Source: Pseudoduganella buxea | GTDB lineage: Bacteria > Pseudomonadota > Gammaproteobacteria > Burkholderiales > Burkholderiaceae_D | Assembly (NCBI RefSeq): GCF_009720835.1 | Contig: NZ_WNKZ01000009.1 | Location: 1-64,000 of the forward strand | DNA length: 64,000 nucleotides | Direction: 5' to 3' | Part shown: positions 54,380-63,467 of the stretch, in pieces | Layout: every line of letters begins with the position of its first letter | How positions within the stretch are numbered: the first letter of the stretch is position 1 | Made by a program: the position numbers and the translations under genes | Notes under the pieces: model-generated | Seen by the model: the letters and a program-made list of their open reading frames with translations, nothing else | Database searches by the model: none | Told to the model about the DNA's origin: nothing

Positions 54380-54562
54380 GCCCTGGGGACCGCGCAACAT
54401 GCGTGGTATTCATACTACAATTGCCCGGCACGATATGCCCGGGCGTTCCCTGCCGGCCTGGCGACGCCGGCGCAAATCCGAGGACAGCCTCTTTCCGAAG
54501 CTGGTCCAATTGCCGGGTTCTGCCTTTATAATCGCGGATTTTCCGCCCGATATTTCTCGCCC

Positions 54563-56023
54563 ATGAACACCACCCTGATCATCTTCGTCGTGCTCTACCT
54601 CCTGGGCACGCTGGCCGTCGGCATGTGGGCGGGCCGCCGCATCAAGAACACGGCCGATTTCGCCGTGGCCGGCCGCAGCCTGCCGCTGATCATGGTGATC
54701 ACAACGACCTTTGCCACCTGGTTCGGCGCCGAAACCGTGATGGGCGTGCCGGCCAAGTTCGTCCAGGGCGGCCTGAATGCCGTCATCGAGGACCCGTTCG
54801 GCGCCGGCACCTGCCTGATCCTCGTCGGCCTGTTCTTCGCCACCAAACTGTACAAACTGAACCTGCTGACCATCGGCGACTACTACCGCCAGCGCTACGG
54901 CAAGGGCGTCGAGGTATTCTGCTCCGTCACCATCATCCTCAGCTACCTGGGCTGGGTGGCCGCGCAGATCACGGCCCTGGGCCTGGTGTTCACGGTGCTG
55001 ACGAACGGCGCCATGTCGCCCGCCGCCGGCATGGTGATCGGCACACTGGCGGTGCTGATCTACGTCGTCGTGGGCGGCTTCATGGCAGTCGCCATCACGG
55101 ACTTCATCCAGATGATCGTGCTCGTCGTCGGCATGACCGTCATCGCCTTCTTCGCCGCCGACCTGGCCGGCGGCGCCGACAAGGTGCTGGGCATGGCGCA
55201 GCAGGCCGACCTGTGGCGCCTGTGGCCCGAGCCGACCTTCACGGACATCGTCTTCTTCTTCGCCGCCGCCATCACGATGATGTTCGGCTCGATCCCGCAA
55301 CAGGACGTGTTCCAGCGCGTGATGTCGGCCAAGAACGCGCCGACGGCGCGCAGCGGCGCCGTCATCGGCGGCGCCAGCTACATCCTGTTCGGCTTCGTGC
55401 CCATGTTTATCGTCGCCGCCGCCGTCGTCGTCATGGGCGACAGCGCCATGGACATCGCCAAGAACGACTACCAGCGCCTGCTGCCCACCTTCGTCATGAC
55501 GAAGATGCCGCTGGTGATGCAGATCCTGTTCTTCGGCGCCCTGCTGTCGGCCATCAAGAGCACTTCGTCGGCCACCCTGCTGGCACCGGCCACCAGCTTT
55601 GTCGAGAACATCCTGAAGAACCTGCGTCCGGACATGAAGGACCGCCAGCTTCTGCTGGCCATGCGCGTGACGATCGTTGTCTTCGCCACGCTGGTGCTGG
55701 CCTACGCCATCGCCATGCAGGGCACGTCGATCTACGAACTGGTGTCGAGCGCCTACCAGGTCACCCTGGTCGGCGCCTTCGTGCCGCTGGTGATGGGCCT
55801 GTACTGGAAGCGCGCGACGACGCAGGGCGCAGTGCTGTCGATCGGCGCCGGCATCGCCGTGTGGGTGCTGTTCTTCCCGCAGCTGACCAGCTGGGGCACC
55901 GCCTTCCCCGGCCAGCTGGCCGGCCTGCTGGCGGCATTCGCCGGCATGTTCGTCGGTTCGCTGGCGCCGCAGGTGCTGCAGGACCGACAGGATGCGACCG
56001 CCCGCCTGCACGCAGGCGCCTGA
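54563..56023 (+). CDS. Sodium:solute symporter (SSS family)
   Basis: 486-aa inner-membrane transporter with about 13 helices. Family features: GRRIKNTADFAVAGRSLP, FATWFGAETVMGVPAKF, the SSS core GDYYRQRYG and KSTSSATLLAPATSF. It closely resembles the symporters found next to polyamine or amino-acid catabolic genes, so uptake of a related amine or carboxylate is inferred. TATAAT at 54527 may be its -10 box; no good ribosome site is seen. It is convergent with the aminotransferase gene. Confidence 0.88.
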   Translation: MNTTLIIFVVLYLLGTLAVGMWAGRRIKNTADFAVAGRSLPLIMVITTTFATWFGAETVMGVPAKFVQGGLNAVIEDPFGAGTCLILVGLFFATKLYKLNLLTIGDYYRQRYGKGVEVFCSVTIILSYLGWVAAQITALGLVFTVLTNGAMSPAAGMVIGTLAVLIYVVVGGFMAVAITDFIQMIVLVVGMTVIAFFAADLAGGADKVLGMAQQADLWRLWPEPTFTDIVFFFAAAITMMFGSIPQQDVFQRVMSAKNAPTARSGAVIGGASYILFGFVPMFIVAAAVVVMGDSAMDIAKNDYQRLLPTFVMTKMPLVMQILFFGALLSAIKSTSSATLLAPATSFVENILKNLRPDMKDRQLLLAMRVTIVVFATLVLAYAIAMQGTSIYELVSSAYQVTLVGAFVPLVMGLYWKRATTQGAVLSIGAGIAVWVLFFPQLTSWGTAFPGQLAGLLAAFAGMFVGSLAPQVLQDRQDATARLHAGA

Positions 56024-56047
56024 AGCCCCCGCCCTGCCCAGCCGCGC

Positions 56048-57457
56048 TCAGCTCATCCAGCCGCGCCGCTCCAGGTCTTCCAGCGTGCGGTCCAGGCACA
56101 GGCGGATCAGTGCGATCATCTCGTCGATCTGGGCGCGCGTCATGACCAGCGGCGGCGCGATGATCATGCGGTCGCCCACGGCGCGCATGATGACGCCGTT
56201 GTTGAACATATGGCCGCGGCAGATCATGCCCACGCCCAGCGACGGGTCGAAGCGCACCTGGTAATGCACGTTGGCGGCCTTGCGCCGCACCAGGTTCAGC
56301 CCCGCCACGAAGCCGCAGCTCTCGGCCATGCCCACCAGCGGGTGCGCGGCCAGGCTGGCGAAGCGCGCCTTCAGGTAGGGCGCCGTGTCGTGCGCCACCT
56401 GCTCGACCAGCTTTTCCTCTTCCAGGATGCGGATGTTCTCCAGCGCGGCGGCGCAGGCCACCGGGTGGCCCGAGTACGTGAAGCCATGATTGAAGTCGCC
56501 GCCGGCCACGATGACGTCGGCCACGCGCTCGCCCACCAGCACGCCGCCCAGCGGCACATAGCCGGACGTGACGCCCTTGGCGAAGGTGATCAGGTCCGGG
56601 CGGATGTCGAACAGCTCGGAGGCGAACCATTTGCCGAGCCGGCCGAAGCCCGTGATGACTTCGTCCGCGATCAGCAGGATGTCGTATTTGTCGCAGATGC
56701 GGCGGATCTCCGGCCAATAGCCGGGCGGCGGGATGATGACGCCGCCGGCACCCTGCACCGGTTCGCCGATAAAGGCGGCCACCTTGTCCGGCCCCAGCTC
56801 CTTGATGCGCTCTTCCAGCCAGCCCGCCGCGTGCACGCCGAATTCCTCCGGCGTCATGCCGGCGCCGTGGTCGGCGTAGCTGGGCTGGTTGATATGGACG
56901 ATGCCGGGAATCGGCAGGCCGCCCTGCACGTGCATGCCGCTCATGCCGCCCAGCGACGCCCCCGCCATCGTGCTGCCGTGGTAGGCATTGTGGCGGCTGA
57001 TGATGACCGTGCGGTCGGGCTGGCCCTGCAGGTCCCAGTAGCGGCGCACCATGCGTACATTGGTGTCGTTCGCCTCCGAACCGGAGCCCGTGTAGAACAC
57101 GTGCTTGAAGCCGGGCGGCGCGATGCGGGCCAGCTTGGCCGCCAGCTGCACGGCCGGGATCGTGGTGGTGTTGAAGAAGCTGTTATAGAAAGGCAGCGTG
57201 TCCATCTGCCGCGCCACTGCCTGCGTGATGCTGGTGCGGCCGTAGCCGACATTGACGCACCACAGGCCCGACATGGCGTCGAGCACCTTGCGCCCTTCGG
57301 AATCCCACAGGTAGATGCCGTCGCCGCGCACCATCACGCGTACGCCCTTCTCGGCCAGCGCCTGGTGATCGGTAAACGGGTGCAGGAAATGGGCGGCATC
57401 GAGCCGCTGCAGGGCTTGCGTATCGGGCAGCTCCGGCACTTGCGGGATGGTCGTCAT
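56048..57457 (-). CDS. spuC: Class III aminotransferase, SpuC/putrescine-pyruvate type
   Basis: 469-aa PLP enzyme. The cofactor lysine is in DLITFAKGVTSGYVPLGG; FYTGSGSEANDTNVRMVRRY and EPVQGAGGVIIPP are class III hallmarks. The ADEVITGFGRLG motif holds the PLP-binding Asp. Similarity to SpuC and omega-amino acid:pyruvate transaminases, plus neighbouring PuuA and PuuD homologues, points to deamination of putrescine or related amines. ATG at 57457 follows CCAGGAG; an extension to 57508 was rejected. It is the last gene of the leftward puu set. Confidence 0.88.
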   Translation of the reverse strand: MTTIPQVPELPDTQALQRLDAAHFLHPFTDHQALAEKGVRVMVRGDGIYLWDSEGRKVLDAMSGLWCVNVGYGRTSITQAVARQMDTLPFYNSFFNTTTIPAVQLAAKLARIAPPGFKHVFYTGSGSEANDTNVRMVRRYWDLQGQPDRTVIISRHNAYHGSTMAGASLGGMSGMHVQGGLPIPGIVHINQPSYADHGAGMTPEEFGVHAAGWLEERIKELGPDKVAAFIGEPVQGAGGVIIPPPGYWPEIRRICDKYDILLIADEVITGFGRLGKWFASELFDIRPDLITFAKGVTSGYVPLGGVLVGERVADVIVAGGDFNHGFTYSGHPVACAAALENIRILEEEKLVEQVAHDTAPYLKARFASLAAHPLVGMAESCGFVAGLNLVRRKAANVHYQVRFDPSLGVGMICRGHMFNNGVIMRAVGDRMIIAPPLVMTRAQIDEMIALIRLCLDRTLEDLERRGWMS

Positions 57458-57548
57458 GATCGACTCCTGGGGTGACTGCGGTGGGTGTTCGGCTGTGCAG
57501 TAATGCACTGCCGCGGCGCCGCCCGGCGCCGCTGACCTGCCTGGGCTT

Positions 57549-58919
57549 CTAGACGTGCAGCAGCAGGTGCTCGCGCTCCCACGGGCTGATGACGGTCATG
57601 AATTCCTGGTGTTCGAGGTCCTTGATGGCAGAGTACACGTCAATGAAGCGTTCGCCCAGTACTTCGCGCAGCCGGTCCTCGCCGCGCAGGCGCTGCAGCG
57701 CCTCGGGCAGGCCTTGCGGCAGCTCGTATTCCATCTCGTAGGCGCTGCCGGTGGTGATGGCGGTCGGTTCCAGCTGTTCCGTCATGCCCAGGTAGCCGCA
57801 GGCCAGCGTGACGGCCAGCGCCAGGTAGGGATTGGCATCCGAGCCGATGATGCGGTTTTCCACGCGGCGGTCCTGCACACCCGATTCCGGCACGCGGAAG
57901 CCGACGGTACGGTTGTCCACGCCCCACTGGATATTGATCGGCGCGGCCGTGTGGCGCACCAGGCGGCGGTAGGAGTTCACGTAGGGCGCGACGATCGCCA
58001 GCGCGGCCGGCATGTAGCGCTGCAGGCCACCGATATAGTTCTTGAACAGGGGCGACGGCGAGCCGTCCTGGTTGCTGAAGATGTTCCAGCCCGTCTTGGC
58101 ATCGACCACGCTCTGATGGATGTGCATCGCCGATCCCGGCTCGCCCGCCATCGGCTTGGCCATGAAGGTGGCGTACATCTCGTGCTTCAGGGCCGCCTCG
58201 CGCAAGGTGCGCTTGAAGAAGAACACCTTGTCGGCCAGGCCGAGGGGCTCGCCGTGCAGGAAGTTGATCTCCATCTGGCCGGCGCCGATCTCGTGGATCA
58301 GGGTATCCACGTCCAGCCCCATCATGTCGCAGTAATCGTAGATGTCCTCGAACAGGGGGTCGAATTCGTTGACGGCGTCGATACTGTAGACCTGGCGCGA
58401 CGTTTCGGCGCGGCCGCTGCGGCCCACCGGTGCGCGCAGCGGCAGGTCCGGGTCGGAGATCTTCGCCGTCAGGTAGAACTCCAGTTCCGGCGCCACCACC
58501 GGTTTCCAGCCCTTGTCAGCGTACATCTTCAGCACGCGGCGCAGCACGGAACGGGGCGCGAAATCGACCAGGCGGCCGTCGGAAAAATAGCAGTCGTGGA
58601 TGACCTGGGCGGTGGGGTCGGTTGCCCACGGCACCATCGTGATGGTGGTGGGGTCGGCCTTCAGGATCATGTCGCGGTCGGTGCGGGAAATGGCCCGGTC
58701 GTAGGCCGGATCGTCGGTGGGCGAATTACCCGTGACGGTCATGCCCAGCACGGCCTCGGGGATGCGCATGCCGCGATCCTCGGTGAATTTCACACGCGGC
58801 AGGATCTTGCCGCGGGCCACGCCGGTGAGGTCGGGCACCAGGCATTCGATTTCCGTGACTCGCTTTGCATTGAGCCACTCATCCATATCGGTATAGGTAA
58901 AATTTTCGCGAATAGCCAT
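57549..58919 (-). CDS. puuA: Gamma-glutamylpolyamine synthetase (glutamine synthetase family)
   Basis: 456-aa GS-family ligase. It contains GVARGKILPRVKF at the N-terminal beta-grasp, EIGAGQMEINFLHGEP and the ATP/metal segment GSAMHIHQSV, and NRIIGSDANPYLALA. The N-terminus lacks the housekeeping GlnA start, and the context (PuuD, SpuC) favours gamma-glutamylation of putrescine or another amine. ATG at 58919 was chosen because GGAGCAAGAA precedes it; the ATG at 58940 has no such site. Followed by 90 bp and then the aminotransferase gene. Confidence 0.88.
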   Translation of the reverse strand: MAIRENFTYTDMDEWLNAKRVTEIECLVPDLTGVARGKILPRVKFTEDRGMRIPEAVLGMTVTGNSPTDDPAYDRAISRTDRDMILKADPTTITMVPWATDPTAQVIHDCYFSDGRLVDFAPRSVLRRVLKMYADKGWKPVVAPELEFYLTAKISDPDLPLRAPVGRSGRAETSRQVYSIDAVNEFDPLFEDIYDYCDMMGLDVDTLIHEIGAGQMEINFLHGEPLGLADKVFFFKRTLREAALKHEMYATFMAKPMAGEPGSAMHIHQSVVDAKTGWNIFSNQDGSPSPLFKNYIGGLQRYMPAALAIVAPYVNSYRRLVRHTAAPINIQWGVDNRTVGFRVPESGVQDRRVENRIIGSDANPYLALAVTLACGYLGMTEQLEPTAITTGSAYEMEYELPQGLPEALQRLRGEDRLREVLGERFIDVYSAIKDLEHQEFMTVISPWEREHLLLHV

Positions 58920-59039
58920 TTCTTGCTCCAAAAAAGTCATTGATCGCGGCCGTCATCACCTGCTCGGCCGCGTACCCGTGAACTGACTCTGGCAAGAACA
59001 GCTAAGGGATACCGCCGGACGGAATGAGGAACGTCTTCA

Positions 59040-59804
59040 TCAGGCCCGCTCCTGTCGCCTTGCCTGGTATTCGCGGCACGCGTTGCCGAATGCCAGGAAC
59101 ATCTTCATGGAGTCGGGGTTTTCCGTGATGCGCCACTCGGGGTGCCACTGAACCGCCAGCGAGAAACCCTGTGCCGCATCGATCGTGTAAGCCTCCACCA
59201 GCCCGTCGTGCGCCACCGCTTCCACGGTGAGGCCCTGGGCCAGCACATCGACACCCTGCCCATGCAGGGAATTGACGATGATTTCTTCCGGATCGCCCAG
59301 CATCCGGGCGAACTTGCCGCCCGGCGTCAGCCGGATCGGGTGGGCCGGCCCGTACTGCACGTCGAGTGCATCGTCCTCGCGGTCGCGGTGATCCATCATG
59401 CCCGGCACTTCCTGCACGGCCTGGTGCAGGGTGCCGCCCAGCGCCACATTGATTTCCTGGAAGCCGCGGCAGATGCCCAGCAGGGGGATGCCCCGCTTCA
59501 CGGCCGCGCGGATCAGCGGCAGGGTGGTGGCATCGCGGGCCGCATCGAGCGGCAGCGCCGGATTGTGGATCGGCTGGCCGTACAGGTCGGAATGCACATT
59601 CGAGGCCGAGCCGGTCAGCATGACGCCATCGGCCACCGCCAGCACCGCTTCCATGTCCGTCAGCTCGGCCAGCGCGGGCAGGATCAGCGGCATGCAACGG
59701 CCGCCCAGCACGACGGCATTGACATACTTGTTTTGCGCGGCGTGATTGGGAAAGTGACCAATCTGCCGGGTGCACGCAGGCACGAGGACGATGGGACGGC
59801 GCAT
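59040..59804 (-). CDS. puuD: Gamma-glutamyl-gamma-aminobutyrate hydrolase
   Basis: 254-aa class I glutamine-amidotransferase-like hydrolase (family C26). The nucleophile elbow is LLGICRGFQEIN and the His-Glu pair is VQWHPEW. It releases GABA (or another product) from its gamma-glutamyl conjugate, the partner step of PuuA. ATG at 59804 gives the normal MRRPIVLVPAC start. It heads the leftward puuD-puuA-spuC set and is divergent from the MFS transporter gene. Confidence 0.9.
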   Translation of the reverse strand: MRRPIVLVPACTRQIGHFPNHAAQNKYVNAVVLGGRCMPLILPALAELTDMEAVLAVADGVMLTGSASNVHSDLYGQPIHNPALPLDAARDATTLPLIRAAVKRGIPLLGICRGFQEINVALGGTLHQAVQEVPGMMDHRDREDDALDVQYGPAHPIRLTPGGKFARMLGDPEEIIVNSLHGQGVDVLAQGLTVEAVAHDGLVEAYTIDAAQGFSLAVQWHPEWRITENPDSMKMFLAFGNACREYQARRQERA

Positions 59805-60029
59805 GGATGTCAGCTCTGCTTTCAAATGGCCCGACGCGAAATGCACGCTACGCTTTACGCAACCGTGTGCCGGGCAAAAGCGCCCCGGCGGCACGCAGCA
59901 CGTGCTCCGCGTTCTCGAACGACCGATGACTTAATTTATCACAAATTCACTTTTGTTATCATTACAGCTACGCACAATCGAATCGCCCCCATTGACCTCC
60001 CTCACCTTCTTCACCTTCCGCGCCGCGCC

Positions 60030-61169
60030 ATGAAGGACCTGCCCTGGCGCGATTTTTCCGCCCTCGTCATCAGTATCGGCATCGTCGGCCTCGGCCTCGG
60101 CGCCACCATTCCCCTGACCGCGCTGGCGCTGGACGGGCGTGGCGCGGGCACCTTTGTCATCGGCCTCGTCACGGCTGCCAGCGCGCTCGGCATCCTCGGC
60201 GTGGCACCCTTCGTGACGGGCTGGGTGGCCCGCTTCGGCGCGCGCGCGACGATGATGGGCGCCGTCTGCATCGCCGGCGGCGCCACGGTCGCCATGCAGC
60301 TGCACGGCGACGTCTGGCTGTGGTGCCTGTTGCGGGCCCTGTTCGGCGCCGCCATGGGGGTGCTGTTCACCATCGGCGAAGCGTGGGTCAACCGCATCGC
60401 GCCGGACCGGTCGCGCGGCAGAGTCGTCGCCCTTTACACCACCAGCTTCACCTTGTTCCAGCTGGCCGGCCCCACCCTCGTCGCCCTATTGAACGGCAAG
60501 CTGGCCTGGCCCTTTGCCGCCTGCGGCCTGCTGTTCGTGGCCGCCCTGCCCGGCCTGATGCTGCTGGACGGCACGCGCCTGCCGGCCGACGATGAAATCC
60601 ACGCGCGCTGGCAGGACGTGCTGCCGCACATGCCGATGATCGCCATGGGCGCGGCCTTCTTCGCGCTGTTCGATACCTTGATCCTTGCGCTGCTGCCGGT
60701 CTACGCGATGCGCCAGGGGATCGTGACGGAACTGGCGCTCATTTCCGCCACCGTCGTGCTGGTCGGCGACACGGCGCTGCAGTTCGCGATGGGCGCGCTG
60801 GCCGATCGTTACGGGCGCTGGCGCGTGCACGTGGGCTGCGGCGTCGCCGTCTGCCTGCTGCTGCCGCTGCTGCCGCTGGCGGCCGGCATTCCGTGGTTGT
60901 GGTGGACCCTGCTGCTGGCGCTGGGCGCGGTGGCCGGCGCCATCTACATGCTGGCCCTGGTGGCCTGCGGCGAGCGTTTCAGCGACGCCTCGCTGACCAC
61001 CGCCTCGGCCATCGTCAATGCCTCCTGGGGCATCGCCAGCGCCGCCGGCCCGCTGGCCACGGGCGCGATGATGCACAGCGTCGGCATCAACGCGCTGCCG
61101 GCCGTGCTGTTCGGGATGTGCGCCCTGTTCCTGGCCAGCGCGTGGTGGGAGCGGCGCACCGTGAAATAG
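60030..61169 (+). CDS. MFS transporter
   Basis: 379-aa major-facilitator protein with about 12 transmembrane helices and a typical loop motif (AINRIAPDRSRGRVVALY-like at the 4-5 region). The N-terminus is MKDLPWRDFSALVISIG. It resembles the YfcJ/YcaD sugar or drug-efflux-like MFS groups; substrate unknown. It is divergent from puuD (225 bp). Its TAG stop is embedded in a dispersed palindromic repeat. Confidence 0.85.
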   Translation: MKDLPWRDFSALVISIGIVGLGLGATIPLTALALDGRGAGTFVIGLVTAASALGILGVAPFVTGWVARFGARATMMGAVCIAGGATVAMQLHGDVWLWCLLRALFGAAMGVLFTIGEAWVNRIAPDRSRGRVVALYTTSFTLFQLAGPTLVALLNGKLAWPFAACGLLFVAALPGLMLLDGTRLPADDEIHARWQDVLPHMPMIAMGAAFFALFDTLILALLPVYAMRQGIVTELALISATVVLVGDTALQFAMGALADRYGRWRVHVGCGVAVCLLLPLLPLAAGIPWLWWTLLLALGAVAGAIYMLALVACGERFSDASLTTASAIVNASWGIASAAGPLATGAMMHSVGINALPAVLFGMCALFLASAWWERRTVK

Positions 61170-61212
61170 TTGCCGCAAAAATGGGGACAGACCCCATTTT
61201 TCGAGCAACTTT
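61168..61212. repeat. Dispersed palindromic repeat, full copy (B)
   Basis: AGTTGC, CGCAAAAATGGGG, ACAGA, CCCCATTTTT, CGAGCAACTT: a nearly perfect inverted repeat, the same family as copies at 10495 and 20156. It begins within the TAG stop of the MFS gene and lies before the end of the convergent kinase gene. Confidence 0.85.
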
Positions 61213-61227
61213 ATCGAACGCGCGGCG

Positions 61228-62703
61228 TCAGCCCGGGTTGAACAAGCCGCCCGGCAGCACGATCGTCGCCTGGAAGCCGCCATCTGGCGCATTGGCCAGC
61301 AGCAGCTCGCCGCCGTGGGCCTGCACGATGCCGCGCGCGATACTGAGGCCCAGGCCCATGCCGCCGCTGTTCCTGCTGCGGCCGTGTTCGAGACGCACAT
61401 ACGGCTGGCCCAGGCCGGCCAGGGCTTCCTCGGGCACGCCGGGGCCGTGGTCGCGCACGACGATTTCGATATTGCCGGCGTTTTCGCCCACCGCCAGCTC
61501 GACCCGCGCGCCGTAGTAGAGGGCGTTGTTGAGGAGGTTGCCGATGGCACGCTTCAACGCCAGCGGCTTGGCCGTGACCATCTGGCCGGAAGCGGTGAAC
61601 GACACTTCGTGGCCGGCCAGCTGGGCGTCGCGCACCATCCGGCCCAGCAGCGCGTCGAGCCGCACCTCGGTGGCGTTCTCGTGGATGTCGCTGTCCTTCA
61701 CCGTCTGCAATGCGCCCTTGACCATCATGTCCAGCTCATCGAGGTCGTCGTGGAATTCGTCGCGCATCGCTTCCTCGTCGAGCAGCTCGGTGCGCAGCTT
61801 CAGGCGCATGATGGGCGTGCGCAGGTCGTGCGAGATCGACACGAACAGGCGCTCGCGGTCTTCCATGTAGCGCTGGATGCGCTTGCGCATGTCCTCGAAG
61901 GCGCGCGCCGTCGTGACGAATTCGCGGCTGCCCGTCTCCGGCAGCGCGGGCGGGTTCTCGCCCTTGCCGAAGGCCGTCGCCGCCTCCGACAGCGCGGCCA
62001 GCGGGCGTATGATCCAGCGCACCACGAGGATCGACACCAGCAGCACCGCCGCCAGCGACAGGGCCTGCAGCAGCAGCCGGTCGCGCGTCAGCGGATTGCC
62101 CGTTTCGAGGAAATACGGGTTCGGCATCAGGGTGGCCAGGTACATCCACGTGCCCGGTTCCAGCTCGACCTGGATCAGCAGCACCGGCGCCGGTTTCGGC
62201 AGCATGATGTGCTGGGTCCACGTCTCCGGCATCTCAGCCAGCAGGATGCCCTCGTCGTCCACCGGCAGCCGGTCCGGCCACGCGAACGCGATCTGCAGCT
62301 TGCGCGCGTTGGGCAGGTCTTCCTTCAACGTGGCCCGCACCTGCGCGAGCGCCGTGTCGGTCAGCTCCTGGCCGCCCAGCGAACGCACCGGCACCGGCGC
62401 ACGGTTGATATTGACGAGAAAGCGCGTGCCGCCCATCTCGCGGAACTGCTGGATGATCAGGGGCCGGTAGTTCGGCGGCAGGCTGAGGAAAAATCGCACG
62501 GCGCTGGACGCACTGTGCGCCAGGTGCTGCGCGGCCGTGCGAACTTCCTCGCGCGCCTCGGCGCGACGTTGCGCGGCCCAGATGATGTTCCCGGCCAGTT
62601 GCGTCAGCAGCACGCCGATCACCATGACGAGGGTCAGCCTGCCTTGCAGCGACGACGGCAGGATGTGCCCGGGCAGCCGCAGCCGCCGCAGCCTGTCAAG
62701 CAT
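61228..62703 (-). CDS. EnvZ-like sensor histidine kinase
   Basis: 491-aa membrane kinase. Two transmembrane helices (about 21-43 and 211-232) enclose a 165-residue periplasmic sensor; a HAMP linker follows, then the H-box with His292 in SISHDLRTPIMRL, the N-box IGNLLNNALYY, and ATP-lid motifs RDHGPGVPE and GGMGLGLSIA. Its start overlaps the regulator stop by 8 bp. The neighbouring sugar-binding-protein gene suggests sensing of a sugar or related compound. Confidence 0.92.
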   Translation of the reverse strand: MLDRLRRLRLPGHILPSSLQGRLTLVMVIGVLLTQLAGNIIWAAQRRAEAREEVRTAAQHLAHSASSAVRFFLSLPPNYRPLIIQQFREMGGTRFLVNINRAPVPVRSLGGQELTDTALAQVRATLKEDLPNARKLQIAFAWPDRLPVDDEGILLAEMPETWTQHIMLPKPAPVLLIQVELEPGTWMYLATLMPNPYFLETGNPLTRDRLLLQALSLAAVLLVSILVVRWIIRPLAALSEAATAFGKGENPPALPETGSREFVTTARAFEDMRKRIQRYMEDRERLFVSISHDLRTPIMRLKLRTELLDEEAMRDEFHDDLDELDMMVKGALQTVKDSDIHENATEVRLDALLGRMVRDAQLAGHEVSFTASGQMVTAKPLALKRAIGNLLNNALYYGARVELAVGENAGNIEIVVRDHGPGVPEEALAGLGQPYVRLEHGRSRNSGGMGLGLSIARGIVQAHGGELLLANAPDGGFQATIVLPGGLFNPG

Positions 62704-63406
62704 GGGAAGTCGTCACGTCCGCCGAGAACACGTAGCCGACGCCGCGCACCGTCTTGATCAACAGGGGATTGCCGCCGCCGTCGTTCAGGCGCAGGCGCAG
62801 GCGGCTGATCTGCACGTCCAGGAAGCGGTCCATCGGTCCCGCGCCGCGTCCGCGCGTGCCTTCGCACAGGGCGCTGCGGTCCAGGATCGTGCCGGCATGC
62901 TCGACGAAGTATTTCAGCAGCTGGAAGTCCAGCCCCGTCAGCGGCACGGGGGCGCCAGCGGGGTCGGTGACGGTACGCGCCACCGTGTCGAGCGTGAAGC
63001 CGACAAAGTGGAAGTAGCGCGGCGCGGCCGTGTTGTCCATCCCGGTGCGGCGGTGGATGGCCTTGATGCGCGCCACCAGCTCGCGCGGGCTGTAGGGCTT
63101 GGAGACATAGTCGTCCGCGCCCAGTTCCAGGCCCACCACGCGGTCGGTCTCGTCGGAACTGGCCGTCAGCATGATGATGGGGACGTTCGAGCGCTGGCGC
63201 ACCGTGCGGCACAGCGCGAAGCCGTCCGTATCGGGCAGCATGACGTCCAGGATCACCAGCGACAGCTCGTCCGCACTGCGGTTGAACTCGGCCAGGAAGG
63301 TGGCACCGTCGTGCGCCAGGTCGACGGCATACTGGTTCTTCTCCAGGTAGGTCTTCAGCAGGGTCCGGGTTTTCTGGTCGTCGTCGACGATTAATATCCT
63401 GCGCAT
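62696..63406 (-). CDS. OmpR-family response regulator
   Basis: 236-aa regulator with receiver domain (VDDD 7-10, phospho-acceptor Asp54 in VILDVMLPD, Lys in DDYVSKPYSP) and winged helix (MDRFLDVQISRLRLRL, TVRGVGYVFS). ATG at 63406 gives the canonical MRRILIVDDD start; the longer in-frame reading runs out of frame through the binding-protein gene and was rejected. It is directly upstream of its kinase and 53 bp downstream of the binding-protein gene. The arrangement recalls GltR/GtrS-type control of a sugar ABC system, by analogy only. Confidence 0.93.
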   Translation of the reverse strand: MRRILIVDDDQKTRTLLKTYLEKNQYAVDLAHDGATFLAEFNRSADELSLVILDVMLPDTDGFALCRTVRQRSNVPIIMLTASSDETDRVVGLELGADDYVSKPYSPRELVARIKAIHRRTGMDNTAAPRYFHFVGFTLDTVARTVTDPAGAPVPLTGLDFQLLKYFVEHAGTILDRSALCEGTRGRGAGPMDRFLDVQISRLRLRLNDGGGNPLLIKTVRGVGYVFSADVTTSHA

Positions 63407-63422
63407 GGTAATACTGAACTCA

Positions 63423-63467
63423 CTTATCTGGCTTGTTTGGCTTGTTTGGCTTACTTGGCTTATTTGG
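63423..63467. repeat. Five tandem 9-bp repeats between binding-protein and regulator genes
   Basis: Five units of CTTRTTTGG type (CTTATCTGG, CTTGTTTGG twice, CTTACTTGG, CTTATTTGG) end to end. The fifth unit contains the TAA stop of the binding-protein gene. AT-rich compared with the surroundings. Confidence 0.85.
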
